A program made the position numbers and the translations under genes. The notes below the pieces were generated by a model, which did no database searches, was not told the DNA's origin, and saw nothing but the letters and a program-made list of their open reading frames with translations. 19,901 bases of DNA from UBA10002 sp964373775 (lineage in GTDB: Bacteria; Patescibacteriota; Minisyncoccia; Phycocordibacterales; UBA10002), in assembly GCA_964373775.1 (NCBI GenBank), contig CAYJWA010000012.1, forward strand, positions 1 to 19,901, given 5' to 3'. Within the stretch, counting starts at the first letter, position 1; every line of letters starts with the position of its first letter. This document shows, piece after piece, positions 1-7,109 of this stretch.

Positions 1-2053
1 CAAGAATGATAAACGGCGGCGGCTTGACCTGCGACATCGCGAAGAGGAGCGCGATTGAGGTGAGCGCGCGCTCGCCGCCACTAAGCATCATAAGCCCTTT
101 GATTTTTTTGCGCGGTAAACTCACTTCGATGTCGATGCCTGTTTCCTCCTCCCCGATGTCGCTTCCGAGCGAGTCGGGACCCCGACCCTCTGAAAGAGGC
201 GCCGGGACTTCGTCCAGTAAGTTGTCTTCCAAATGTCGGATTTTCCTTTCCGGTTTTGATACGGAGAGTCGCGCCGTGCCGCCGCCGAACATAAGCGCGA
301 AAAACTTCTGAAACTCTGCGTTTATCTTCTCAATACCGCTCCGGAACTCTTCATCCAGTTTCTGCGCTAACTCCTGTATGAGCGTGCGCAAGGTTTCGGC
401 GCTTTTCTCAAGGTCGCCGAGCTCGCGCGCGAGAAAAGCATCGCGTTCGCTCGCCTCCTCAAACTCCTTGAGTACCTCTGCCCCGCTTCCCCCGCCCGCT
501 TCTTCTATGCGGATTTTCAGCCGTTCAATCTTCCTGCGGCGGTCTTCCTGCGGCACCCGATCCGTTTCAGACGAATGTCTGTCCTTCTCATACTCCAAAA
601 TCTCACGGCCCACGAGAAGAATCCCTTCCGCAAGCTCGCGTTTGAAATCTGTCTCCCGGCGGTCTGTCTCCGCATGGCGCAAGCGAAGCGCGTTCAGCGC
701 GCCGTGTAGTTCATTCTGCCGTGCCAGAATGCGGAATACCTCTTTCTCCGCGTCGCGGCTGGAATCCTTTTCTGCGTCAATCTCCGCGCGAAGAGCGTTT
801 TCCTCACGCTGCGCCGTCTCTTCCGCCTCCTGAACCTCTTGAAGCTTTTTTTCAACGGTTTTCTTTTTTTCCGCAAGTCCCGCGAATTCTTGCACCATGT
901 CGTCAGCCCCGCGTCCTTTTTTCTGCCGATGCCGTTCAAGAAGCGAGTGTATCGCCTCTTTGATGCGCCTGAGCGCTGCAAGGAGGATTGCGACATCCCG
1001 CTCGCCTTCGTCCACCAACACTGCGTCTATCTGACGCGCCAATCCCTCCACTTCGGAAAGCGGAATGACGGCGCTTTCCGACACCCGAGAGCCCCGGAGT
1101 TTTTGCAGACGCTCGGCTCCGGCAATTTCTCCTTCAAGCCGCCCCGCTTCGCGCGAGAGTACCTCGCGCTCCTTGCGCAGATGGTTCAGATTTTCTTCAA
1201 TTCCGATAATTGCCTTGGTCTTTGCGTCTTTCCCACGGGTTTCTTCCAGAGTCCTCTTTGAAGCCGCGAGTTTCTTCTCTAATTCAGAAAGTTCTGCCTT
1301 TGGTCCGCGCTCCTCCCGCGAAATCTCCTGTTTTGAGAAAGCGATAGAGGAATGCTCGCTCGCAAGGTACTCGCGGTACAGAGCGCGCAATTCGTCTTTC
1401 ATCGCCCGCGCCTTCTCTACCTTCTCCACCTGCTTCTTGAGAAAGGCGAGGTGCGGGGCAATCTCTCTGCGAAGCGACTCTACCTGCTTCACATTCTCTC
1501 CGGTCCTTTCAAGTTTGCGTTCGCTTTCCTCCCGCTTCCACTGGTAAATCTTGAGCCCGAGCGCGTCTTCAATCATCTCCCGCCGCTCGCGCATATTGGC
1601 GTTAAGAATCCTATCCGCCTCGCCCTGCGAGATGATGTGGTGCCCTGACGCGCCAATGTGCGCTCCGGCAAGAAGCTCTATAATGTCGCGGAGACGCACC
1701 TGGCTACTGTTCAAAAGATACTCGCTCGACGCGTCTCGATAGACGACGCGCTCGAGCACGACCTCATCAAAGTCGAGATTCAGAAGCTTTTTCCGGTTAT
1801 CAAAAAAAAGTTTGACAGACGCGCGGCCGGAACGCCCCAAATCGGGTGACCCGTTCCAGATGAGGTCTTCGGTGCGTTTTCCCCGCATGCTCTTGATGGA
1901 CTGCTCGCCCAAGACAAACCGAAACGCCTCCGCGATGTTGCTCTTGCCGCTCCCATTGGGCCCCACAATCGCCGTAATCGGCGTGTTGAAAGAAAGCTCG
2001 GTCTTCTTCGCGAACGATTTGAATCCGGTGAGTTCGAGAAATTTTAGGTACAT
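1..2053 (-). CDS. smc: Chromosome segregation ATPase SMC, compact form (3' end outside window)
   Basis: Open reading frame on the minus strand from ATG at 2053 to the window edge, 684 codons visible with no stop. SMC ATPases hold and fold chromosomal DNA in the cytoplasm. Seen: MYLKFLELTGFKSFAKKT start, Walker A GPNGSGKSN (31-39), SQGEADRIL Q-loop region (142-150), coiled coil about 175-585, FFALMFGGGTARLSV (584-598), ABC signature LSGGERALTS (657-666), and the first residues of Walker B (FIIL, 681-684). Ordinary bacterial SMC reaches this point only near residue 1,090. Here about 400 residues are missing from the middle and no glycine-rich hinge domain is recognisable; the coil is only interrupted near 320-390. 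The reading frame is intact, so this is not a frameshift. Full length is inferred at roughly 730-760 residues. A RecN/Rad50-like role is an alternative, but the head motifs are SMC-like and there is no CxxC zinc hook. Confidence 0.93.
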   Translation of the reverse strand, partial: MYLKFLELTGFKSFAKKTELSFNTPITAIVGPNGSGKSNIAEAFRFVLGEQSIKSMRGKRTEDLIWNGSPDLGRSGRASVKLFFDNRKKLLNLDFDEVVLERVVYRDASSEYLLNSSQVRLRDIIELLAGAHIGASGHHIISQGEADRILNANMRERREMIEDALGLKIYQWKREESERKLERTGENVKQVESLRREIAPHLAFLKKQVEKVEKARAMKDELRALYREYLASEHSSIAFSKQEISREERGPKAELSELEKKLAASKRTLEETRGKDAKTKAIIGIEENLNHLRKEREVLSREAGRLEGEIAGAERLQKLRGSRVSESAVIPLSEVEGLARQIDAVLVDEGERDVAILLAALRRIKEAIHSLLERHRQKKGRGADDMVQEFAGLAEKKKTVEKKLQEVQEAEETAQREENALRAEIDAEKDSSRDAEKEVFRILARQNELHGALNALRLRHAETDRRETDFKRELAEGILLVGREILEYEKDRHSSETDRVPQEDRRRKIERLKIRIEEAGGGSGAEVLKEFEEASERDAFLARELGDLEKSAETLRTLIQELAQKLDEEFRSGIEKINAEFQKFFALMFGGGTARLSVSKPERKIRHLEDNLLDEVPAPLSEGRGPDSLGSDIGEEETGIDIEVSLPRKKIKGLMMLSGGERALTSIALLFAMSQVKPPPFIIL
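173..199. repeat. Two small adjacent hairpins inside smc
   Basis: Two perfect short inverted repeats lie side by side in the smc coding sequence: GTCGGG/CCCGAC (173-178, 181-186) and CCTCT/AGAGG (187-191, 195-199). They encode part of an extra hydrophilic stretch (about residues 616-639) between the FGGGTARL region and the signature motif. Arms are short, so chance is possible; they are listed because other genes here carry clear in-frame palindromes. Confidence 0.4.
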
Positions 2054-2067
2054 GGCGTTTTCTGGCC

Positions 2068-2090
2068 TCCTCCCCTCTTTCGGGGGAGGA
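2068..2090. repeat. G-rich hairpin upstream of smc
   Basis: Perfect 8-bp arms TCCTCCCC (2068-2075) and GGGGAGGA (2083-2090) with a 7-base loop, 14 bases before the smc start codon. On the smc strand it puts a GGAGG about 12 bases from the ATG, which is too far for a normal Shine-Dalgarno site. It looks like a dispersed intergenic palindrome rather than a terminator because no T-run follows. Confidence 0.55.
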
Positions 2091-2130
2091 TTGAGGTGGG
2101 GTGTTTCGCATGGGCGGCATTCGAAACGCC

Positions 2131-2175
2131 GCAATCCCCCACTTTTGATTTTCTGAAAACAAAAGTGGGGGATGC
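2131..2175. repeat. Long near-perfect intergenic palindrome
   Basis: Arms ATCCCCCACTTTTG (2134-2147) and CAAAAGTGGGGGAT (2160-2173) are perfectly complementary. The centre is itself self-complementary (TTTTC/GAAAA around one base), so the whole element folds end to end with one or two bulges. No T-run follows on either strand, so an intrinsic terminator is unlikely. Confidence 0.7.
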
Positions 2176-2214
2176 CACACAAAAGACGCCTTAATCATAG
2201 CGCACTTTCCCCAA

Positions 2215-2242
2215 ACAAAAAACGCCTCGGAGTTACCGGGCG
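2215..2242 (-). terminator. Intrinsic terminator, minus strand
   Basis: On the minus strand a GC-rich stem (CGCC-CGG pairing with CCG-A-GGCG, one bulge, loop about TAACT) is followed directly by TTTTTTGTTT. It would end transcripts coming from the nucleotidyltransferase gene or from a small RNA gene in the 2.2-2.5 kb gap, and it separates them from smc. Confidence 0.6.
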
Positions 2243-2440
2243 CCTCGTTACTCAAATTCTCAGCTATGCAAGACCATAACCGAAATTCTTACATTTCTCA
2301 AGGACTCGTCTGCCGCGGCGGACTCGCCTTTCCCTTTTCTCCCTATTTTGCATAGTACCACACTCCCCTTTCTTCCGCAACTTCCTCTTCCGTTGCAAGT
2401 AACACCGATAGGCAGTACTTGCAACGACCCCATCCTCTGC
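2215..2440 (-). ncRNA. Candidate structured RNA or long structured 3' UTR
   Basis: Between the nucleotidyltransferase stop and smc are about 300 bases without a convincing gene. Read on the minus strand they hold a perfect 11-bp hairpin (2416-2426 with 2391-2401, 14-base loop), then an 8-bp long-range stem CTATGCAA/TTGCATAG (2348-2355 with 2264-2271) enclosing small hairpins (GGCGAGTCCGCC; GAAAT/ATTTC), and then the terminator at 2215-2242. I could not match it to tmRNA, RNase P RNA, SRP RNA or 6S RNA. It may simply be a folded 3' UTR. The short reading frames here show no family resemblance. Confidence 0.35.
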
Positions 2441-2538
2441 AAATAGAAATCAGGTAGGGATTGAATCGGACGGTTGTGAGCCAATCATTCCCCGTGCTTG
2501 ACTTTGAAGCCGCGTTTTGCCGCCTGCGGTCCGGCTTG

Positions 2539-3225
2539 CTAACGCTTTTTTCCGAGTACCGTTTCAGCGCGGGTAAGGTCTTCGGGAGCGGTAATTTTAA
2601 TCCAGCGGGTAGCTTCAATCACCGCAACTGGCAGGTCTCGCGCCATTTTTGAAACCGTTTGCGGGAGTCCCCACTCTCCTTCCCGGTCGGTTAGTTTGAC
2701 CGGCTCGTAGGTAAAGATGCGGGAAGTGAGCACGAAGGCATTCGTGCTGATGAGTGCGCCTTTCGGATTGTATGTTCCCTCTATCACACTTTGCAGTCCA
2801 CCTTCTTTGCCTAAAAGAACTCTCCCGCCCGCTCCCTCGGTGTCGGCCTTCATCACCAGAATCGCCTGCTCATGTGCAAGACATTTTTCAATGTCCGCCT
2901 TCGCATAAATATCGTCCGCCATGAGCACCAGAAATCTTTCGCGCAAAAATGGTCTCGCTTCCCACAACGCCTTTGCGGTTCCCTCAAGATTTTTTTGAAC
3001 AACATAATGAATCCGCCGTCCTCGGAAGTTCTCGCCGAGGTATGCCCGAATCTGTTCTCCCCAATACCCGATAACCACAATCACCTCGTCCACGGTCTCC
3101 GGAAGCGCATCAAACGAGTAGTCCAGAAGCGCCCGCTTCCCAATCTTCAGAAGCGGTTTTGCGACCGTATTCGTAAGCGGCCGCATCCGTGTCCCTAATC
3201 CTGCGGCGAGTATGACTGCTTGCAT
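2539..3225 (-). CDS. Sugar-phosphate nucleotidyltransferase (NTP_transferase family)
   Basis: 228 residues. Transfers a nucleotidyl group from NTP to a sugar 1-phosphate to make an NDP-sugar for envelope polysaccharide or glycan synthesis, in the cytoplasm. Seen: the N-terminal nucleotide-binding signature LAAGLGTRMRPLT (6-18) with the following KP (23-24), the GTAKALWEA substrate loop (82-90), and the metal-binding MADDIY (102-107). The protein stops after the Rossmann-like catalytic domain and has no left-handed beta-helix, so it is not a full GlmU; the exact sugar and base cannot be told. I chose the ATG at 3225 because the fold starts there (MQAVILAAG); an in-frame start 42 bases upstream adds only unlike residues. 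No Shine-Dalgarno is seen. It is divergent from dnaB. Confidence 0.88.
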   Translation of the reverse strand: MQAVILAAGLGTRMRPLTNTVAKPLLKIGKRALLDYSFDALPETVDEVIVVIGYWGEQIRAYLGENFRGRRIHYVVQKNLEGTAKALWEARPFLRERFLVLMADDIYAKADIEKCLAHEQAILVMKADTEGAGGRVLLGKEGGLQSVIEGTYNPKGALISTNAFVLTSRIFTYEPVKLTDREGEWGLPQTVSKMARDLPVAVIEATRWIKITAPEDLTRAETVLGKKR

Positions 3226-3344
3226 CCCGTTAGAAGTAGGACGCGGACGCACAGAGTGCCGCATCATCTACTGTACTTATTGATAAGTTGATTTTCATGA
3301 TTAACCCGGAACACTCCCGAGAACATCCGCGACTTCTAACGGGA
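3225..3344. repeat. Inverted repeat flanking the nucleotidyltransferase 5' region
   Basis: Perfect 13-bp inverted repeat TCCCGTTAGAAGT (3225-3237) and ACTTCTAACGGGA (3332-3344), extended by GCA/TGC with one extra base. The inner arm lies directly against the start codon. If transcription begins upstream of 3344 the two arms could pair in RNA and occlude the start. Confidence 0.6.
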
Positions 3345-3352
3345 TTGCATAA

Positions 3353-3548
3353 CAATAACTATAACTCATAACTGAATAACATATAACTGAATAACTATTC
3401 TGTTGTCCCCACCTTGCACACTTTTTATTCAACAAATCAGATTGACCGGAAGATTCGCCGTTGTGCTAGAATGCAGAGGCTGCTTTATCTTTCTTCGATT
3501 TAAATCTGACATTGTATTAGAAATTAGGTGAATTAGGAATTAGAATTA
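3353..3548. repeat. Intergenic region between divergent genes with 7-base-period blocks
   Basis: The 328-base gap between the divergent nucleotidyltransferase and dnaB has no gene. At 3353-3401 the word ATAAC recurs about every seven bases, including a 13-base direct repeat ATAACTGAATAAC (3368-3380 and 3383-3395). At 3512-3548, just before the dnaB start, ATTAG recurs at spacings of 7, 9, 7 and 6. The dnaB promoter candidate lies between the blocks. Confidence 0.6.
3442..3472 (+). promoter_or_regulatory. Candidate promoter of dnaB
   Basis: TTGACC (3442-3447) and TAGAAT (3467-3472) with a 19-base spacer. The spacer is long, but the -10 has a TGC extension, which can compensate. The transcript would have a leader of about 75 bases containing the ATTAG block. 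Confidence 0.45.
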
Positions 3549-3553
3549 CTTTC

Positions 3554-4936
3554 ATGCCTGAAAGTTCCCTCCGCATCCCACCGCAAAACCTTGACGCCGA
3601 GAAAGCTCTTCTCGGTTCCATTATGCTCCGCCCCGGCGGCATCTTTGAGGTATTGGATATTGTCTCAGAGCAATCGTTTTATTCCGGACGACACCGACTC
3701 ATCTGGAAAACTATGTTGGAGCTCTCGTCCAAGAATATCCCGATTGACTTGCTTTCGCTTTCTTCCCGGCTCACGGAGAAAACGGAGCTGGAAGCCGCGG
3801 GAGGGGCGAGTTACCTCGCGGAACTTGCCGCGAGCGTTCCCTCTGCCACGAACCTTATCCATTACGCGGAAATCATTCAGAAAAAATTCTTGATGCGGAG
3901 CATTATTGACGCATCCGCCTATCTCGGGGAACTCGGCTATGCTGAAGCGGAAGATGTGGAGACGCTCCTGGACCGCGCCGAGAAGCGCGTCTTTGAAATC
4001 ACGAACCGATCTGCTCTGCACGCGTTCGTAGAACTGCGCGAGACCCTCAGCGAGGCGTGGGAGCGGCTGGACCGGCTCCACAAATCACGCGACGAACTGC
4101 GCGGAATCCCGACCGGCTTCCAGGAATTGGACAACAAACTCGCCGGTTTTCAGAAATCAGACCTTATTATTCTTGCCGCACGGCCTTCTATGGGAAAGAC
4201 CTCGCTTGCGCTTGATATCGCCCGCATGGCGGCGACCGGGCACAATATCCCGGTGGGTATCTTCTCTCTTGAAATGAGCTCGCAACAACTGGTGGACCGC
4301 ATGCTTGCCGCGGAGTCGCGCGTGGATGCGTGGAAACTCCGCACGGGACGGCTGAACGCGGCGGACGAATTCGGAAAAATCCGCGATTCACTGGACCGCC
4401 TCTCCAAGGCGCCCGTCTATATTGACGACCAGCCCGCGAACAATATCTTAAAGATGCGCTCCGTAGCGCGCCGCCTCAAGAGCGAGAAGGACCTTCAGCT
4501 GATTATTGTGGATTATCTCCAGCTGATGGCGCCGGCGCACGCGCGACACTCGGACAATCTCGTCCAGCAGGTGACGGAAATCTCGCGTTCACTGAAGCAT
4601 CTCGCGCGCGAGCTTGATATTCCGGTGCTCGCGCTCTCCCAACTCTCGCGTGCGGTAGAGAGCCGCGGCGGCAGACCTCGCCTCTCCGACCTTCGTGACA
4701 GCGGAAGCATTGAACAAGATGCGGATGTCGTGATGTTTATTCACCGCGAAGACAAATACAAGGAGGATTCGGATAGACCAAATATCGCCGAGATTCTGAT
4801 TGAGAAACACCGCAACGGTCCGACCGGCAAAGTTGAACTTTACTTTGATGAAAAGAAGGCGACATTTCTCTCGCTTGAGAAAAGCGAGTTTACCGACTTT
4901 GATAGGGCTAAAGCTGAATCTTCACAACCATTTTAA
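3554..4936 (+). CDS. dnaB: Replicative DNA helicase DnaB
   Basis: 460 residues, normal length for the family. Hexameric ATP-driven helicase that unwinds the chromosome at the replication fork and recruits primase. Seen: N-terminal DnaB domain with PPQNLDAEKALLGSIM (9-24), linker helix, then the RecA-like domain with GIPTGFQELDNKLAGFQ (184-200), Walker A ARPSMGKTS (209-217), FSLEMSS (237-243), Walker B LIIVDYLQLM (316-325), LSQLSRAVE (361-369), the DLRDSGSIEQDAD segment (379-391) and EKHRNGPTG (418-426), the usual arginine-finger region. No intein is present. recR follows on the same strand after 142 bases and may be cotranscribed. No Shine-Dalgarno precedes the ATG. Confidence 0.97.
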   Translation: MPESSLRIPPQNLDAEKALLGSIMLRPGGIFEVLDIVSEQSFYSGRHRLIWKTMLELSSKNIPIDLLSLSSRLTEKTELEAAGGASYLAELAASVPSATNLIHYAEIIQKKFLMRSIIDASAYLGELGYAEAEDVETLLDRAEKRVFEITNRSALHAFVELRETLSEAWERLDRLHKSRDELRGIPTGFQELDNKLAGFQKSDLIILAARPSMGKTSLALDIARMAATGHNIPVGIFSLEMSSQQLVDRMLAAESRVDAWKLRTGRLNAADEFGKIRDSLDRLSKAPVYIDDQPANNILKMRSVARRLKSEKDLQLIIVDYLQLMAPAHARHSDNLVQQVTEISRSLKHLARELDIPVLALSQLSRAVESRGGRPRLSDLRDSGSIEQDADVVMFIHREDKYKEDSDRPNIAEILIEKHRNGPTGKVELYFDEKKATFLSLEKSEFTDFDRAKAESSQPF

Positions 4937-4987
4937 CGTTAGTTTTCTTTACTTTCGTATGGTTTATGCACGACCATCAAAGTCGGA

Positions 4988-5078
4988 AACGCGAAGTCCG
5001 AAGTTCGAAGCTCGAAGAGTAAAAACAAAAGGGATTTAACTTCTTCCAACTGCGAACTTCTAGCTTCGAACTTTTACG
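4988..5078. repeat. Inverted 7-base-period blocks between dnaB and recR
   Basis: Four consecutive units of the form CGAAGnn (about 4992-5019) are followed 30 bases later by units of the form TCGAACT running up to the recR start (5052-5078). The blocks are inverted partners: AGTTCGAAGCTCGAAG (5002-5017) and CTTCTAGCTTCGAACT (5057-5072) match as reverse complements with one mismatch. In RNA this would make a hairpin with several possible registers directly upstream of recR. There is no Shine-Dalgarno. Confidence 0.75.
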
Positions 5079-5723
5079 ATGACCACATTTGATAAGTTAG
5101 TTGATATATTCCGCTCCTTCCCCGGTATTGGGCCGCGACAGGCAAAACGGTTTGTGTATTTTCTGCTGTCTCAAGAGCCGAAGTTTGTCGCGGAACTCGC
5201 GCGGCTTGCGGAAGCATTACAGAAAGAAATTATCCAATGCGCAAAATGCTTTCGCTTTTTTCAAAGGAAAATCGGAGCCGCGCTGTGTTCGGTCTGCGCT
5301 GACCCGAATCGCGAGACCGGCGAGCTTATGGTCGTCGCCAAGGACACCGACCTTGAAGCGATGGAGAGAAGCGGCATCTATCACGGACGCTACTTCGTCC
5401 TCGGCGGCACCATGCCGCTCATTGAGCGAAAGAACGCGGACAGGCTCCGCCTAAAAGAATTGTTATCTTTCATTGAAGGTCAAATTATGCGAGCATCTGA
5501 TTCTCGTAACTTACGAGAATCAGATGCTCGTAAATTGCGCGAGGTAATCCTCGCTCTTTCCGCAAACCCCGACGGCGAACACACCGCCGACGAACTCAAA
5601 AAACTCCTTGCCCCCTTTTCCATCAAAATCAGCACGCTCGGCCGCGGACTCTCCACGGGAAGCGAGCTCGAATACGCGGATAAGGAAACGCTCAAATCAG
5701 CCCTCAAAAACCGTTCTGTGTAG
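5079..5723 (+). CDS. recR: Recombination mediator protein RecR
   Basis: 214 residues. Works with RecO (and RecF) to load RecA on gapped DNA during recombinational repair. Seen: helix-hairpin-helix PGIGPRQAKR (15-24), zinc finger with Cys54, Cys57, Cys70 and Cys73, Toprim domain beginning ELMVVAKDTDLEAME (82-96) and GRYFVLGGTMPL (103-114), and the C-terminal STLGRGLSTGSELEYADKET region (185-204). The protein is about 16 residues longer than typical RecR. The excess lies between LRLKELLSFIE and LREVILAL and is encoded by a perfect palindrome (5490-5530). The frame is kept and all key motifs are present, so the protein is probably functional. Located behind dnaB; no Shine-Dalgarno. Confidence 0.96.
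   Translation: MTTFDKLVDIFRSFPGIGPRQAKRFVYFLLSQEPKFVAELARLAEALQKEIIQCAKCFRFFQRKIGAALCSVCADPNRETGELMVVAKDTDLEAMERSGIYHGRYFVLGGTMPLIERKNADRLRLKELLSFIEGQIMRASDSRNLRESDARKLREVILALSANPDGEHTADELKKLLAPFSIKISTLGRGLSTGSELEYADKETLKSALKNRSV
5490..5530. repeat. Perfect 41-base palindrome inserted in frame in recR
   Basis: Arms of 20 bp (5490-5509 and 5511-5530) are perfectly complementary with a single central C at 5510. It is translated as residues 138-151, RASDSRNLRESDAR, a hydrophilic, roughly mirror-symmetric peptide. Chance occurrence of 20 perfect pairs is negligible in a window this size. Confidence 0.95.
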
Positions 5724-5741
5724 GACTTCCTTTCATGTTTT

Positions 5742-5771
5742 AGCATTTGCTCACGGCCGTGAGCAAATGCT
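5742..5771. repeat. Perfect 30-base palindrome downstream of recR
   Basis: Every base from 5742 to 5771 pairs with its mirror position (half-site AGCATTTGCTCACGG), with no loop. It starts 19 bases after the recR stop. No T-run follows, so it is not a classical terminator, though it may protect the 3' end. Its first half resembles the recR palindrome only at AGCATnTG. Confidence 0.9.
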
Positions 5772-5793
5772 CAAGTAAGCTATTACGCAAAAG

Positions 5794-5822
5794 TTGACAG
5801 AAATTGTATTTGGTGATAATGT
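5794..5822 (+). promoter_or_regulatory. Candidate promoter of the exported protein gene
   Basis: A consensus -35 TTGACA (5794-5799) is followed by overlapping -10 candidates GATAAT (5815-5820, spacer 15) or TAATGT (5817-5822, spacer 17). It lies about 70-75 bases upstream of the ATG at 5893. Confidence 0.55.
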
Positions 5823-5892
5823 TGCGAGCGGGGTTCATTAGTGACGGCCTATGTTAGGTTGTTTTTTGTTCTCCGACAACTGAAAATCCTTT

Positions 5893-6975
5893 ATGAAAAA
5901 CCCGCTGAAAACGGGCGCGGCAATCGTAGCTTGCGCGTTATTCACTCTCGTCGCAACCCTTACCCTGAGCGCCACCGGCATCACTATTCGCAGGCCAATG
6001 GCGAACCAGAGGTTTCGCGTCGGCGAACTGATAGGCTTGGAATGGCAACACAATCCCGCACACGCAGGAAAAGAGGTCATCCTCCGAATTACCCTGACGC
6101 CAACCCAGACACAAACATTGGACTTCCCAGTCTCAACCCAACTTGCGGACGAACTGATTACTGTTCCTGGACCTGTTTCGGGAAACACATTCACATGGGT
6201 GATCCCCTTTGATTTCCCCGTTGGGAATTACGAGATCACTGTGATTGAAGTCATCCAAGGCGACCTGGGGAGCATTTCATGGGAGAATGTCCCGGTAGAG
6301 ATAAGACCGCTGCCGAGCATCAAATTCGCAGAACGGTATGGTGCAACCAATCGGGTTGGCACATTCCCGAAGTTCAACTTCACGATGCTGGGAGCGGAGC
6401 TTTCGGAAGTACGGGCCTTTCTATCAAAGGATGGCACGATACTCGGAAGGCTTGGGGGAAGCTTAGGTTATGTCTCTTCTGGCAATCTAAATAACCGAGG
6501 AGATGTGAGCTGGGACCTCACCCAGTACATCGTGGGACAAAATGAATACCGCCTGCCAGCGGCCGGCACGGGATACAGTGTCGTATTGGGAATTATGAAA
6601 ACCCCGTGGATTGACAGCCAAATTCCAAGCCGCCGAACAGGTGACTTCGTTGATTTTGACGAAACGGAGAAGTTTACGCTGACTCCGCCGGCCCCCTTCC
6701 TCTTCGGAGGTATTCAGAAGTTCCCTACCCCGAGAGGCATACTGTATGTCATCGGGGAAACCGGCATACCGTACTCCCTGTCATATAGCACCGAACTAGG
6801 AGGGGGGTGGGTCCCTGTCGGAAAATTTGTTTCGGGTGCAGAGATAACCACTATCACGGTAGAACTTCCTCCAAATCGGCCAGTCGGATTCTTCAGGCTG
6901 GAACCGAATAATGCTGGACAAACACTCGCGAATATGGGAACTCGCGAAGCAAAAGTTTCTCTCACGGTGAAGTGA
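5893..6975 (+). CDS. Exported protein with N-terminal Kre9/KNH-like beta-sandwich
   Basis: 360 residues; function unknown. Seen: a signal peptide (MKNPLKTGAAIVACALFTLVATLTLSA, cut about 26-28), so it is secreted or surface-exposed. Residues about 30-138 begin ITIRRPMANQRFRVGELIGLEW and alternate hydrophobic strands, resembling the Ser-Thr-rich anchored (Kre9/KNH) beta-sandwich common in Patescibacteria surface proteins. The last 80 residues, with SYSTELGGGWVPVG and a terminal VGFFRLEP, resemble a small C-terminal beta domain often seen in Verrucomicrobia/Planctomycetes exported proteins; this is from memory of motifs, not a search. It has no cysteines, sorting signal or C-terminal membrane helix that I can see. 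It is a monocistronic unit with its own promoter and terminator. Confidence 0.8.
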   Translation: MKNPLKTGAAIVACALFTLVATLTLSATGITIRRPMANQRFRVGELIGLEWQHNPAHAGKEVILRITLTPTQTQTLDFPVSTQLADELITVPGPVSGNTFTWVIPFDFPVGNYEITVIEVIQGDLGSISWENVPVEIRPLPSIKFAERYGATNRVGTFPKFNFTMLGAELSEVRAFLSKDGTILGRLGGSLGYVSSGNLNNRGDVSWDLTQYIVGQNEYRLPAAGTGYSVVLGIMKTPWIDSQIPSRRTGDFVDFDETEKFTLTPPAPFLFGGIQKFPTPRGILYVIGETGIPYSLSYSTELGGGWVPVGKFVSGAEITTITVELPPNRPVGFFRLEPNNAGQTLANMGTREAKVSLTVK

Positions 6976-7019
6976 AAGCTCCCCCGGTAGGAGACCGGCC
7001 AAACAGATTTCTCATCACG

Positions 7020-7053
7020 AACGACGCGGGACTACCAACCGCGTTGTTTTTTT
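7020..7053 (+). terminator. Intrinsic terminator of the exported protein gene
   Basis: Stem AACGACGCGG (7020-7029) with CCGCGTTGTT (7039-7048), one G-T pair, followed by a run of seven T (7047-7053). It lies 45 bases after the stop codon. Confidence 0.85.
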
Positions 7054-7065
7054 ATTGCTCAAACA

Positions 7066-7090
7066 AAATCGCCCGATGAGCGGGCGATTT
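7066..7090. terminator. Second, probably bidirectional terminator
   Basis: Perfect 10-bp stem AAATCGCCCG (7066-7075) with CGGGCGATTT (7081-7090) and a 5-base loop. On the plus strand it is followed by ATATTTTC; on the minus strand by TGTTTGAG after the A/T part of the stem. It sits between convergent genes, where it could stop both transcripts. Confidence 0.65.
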
Positions 7091-7109
7091 ATATTTTCGC
7101 AATCTTCAC

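Noticed and set aside
1..2053. A frameshift or split gene as the cause of the short SMC
   Set aside because: I read the minus-strand frame through the whole segment and found no stop; head motifs at both ends are in one frame.
2260..2618. Two overlapping minus-strand reading frames of 74 and 91 codons near the nucleotidyltransferase 3' end
   Set aside because: They overlap the end of a clear gene, have no recognisable family or start signal, and the region is better explained by RNA structure and a terminator.
3353..3401. CRISPR array or replication-origin iterons in the repeats between the nucleotidyltransferase and dnaB
   Set aside because: Units are about seven bases with no unique spacers, no cas genes, and the same periodicity occurs in many other gaps with different units.
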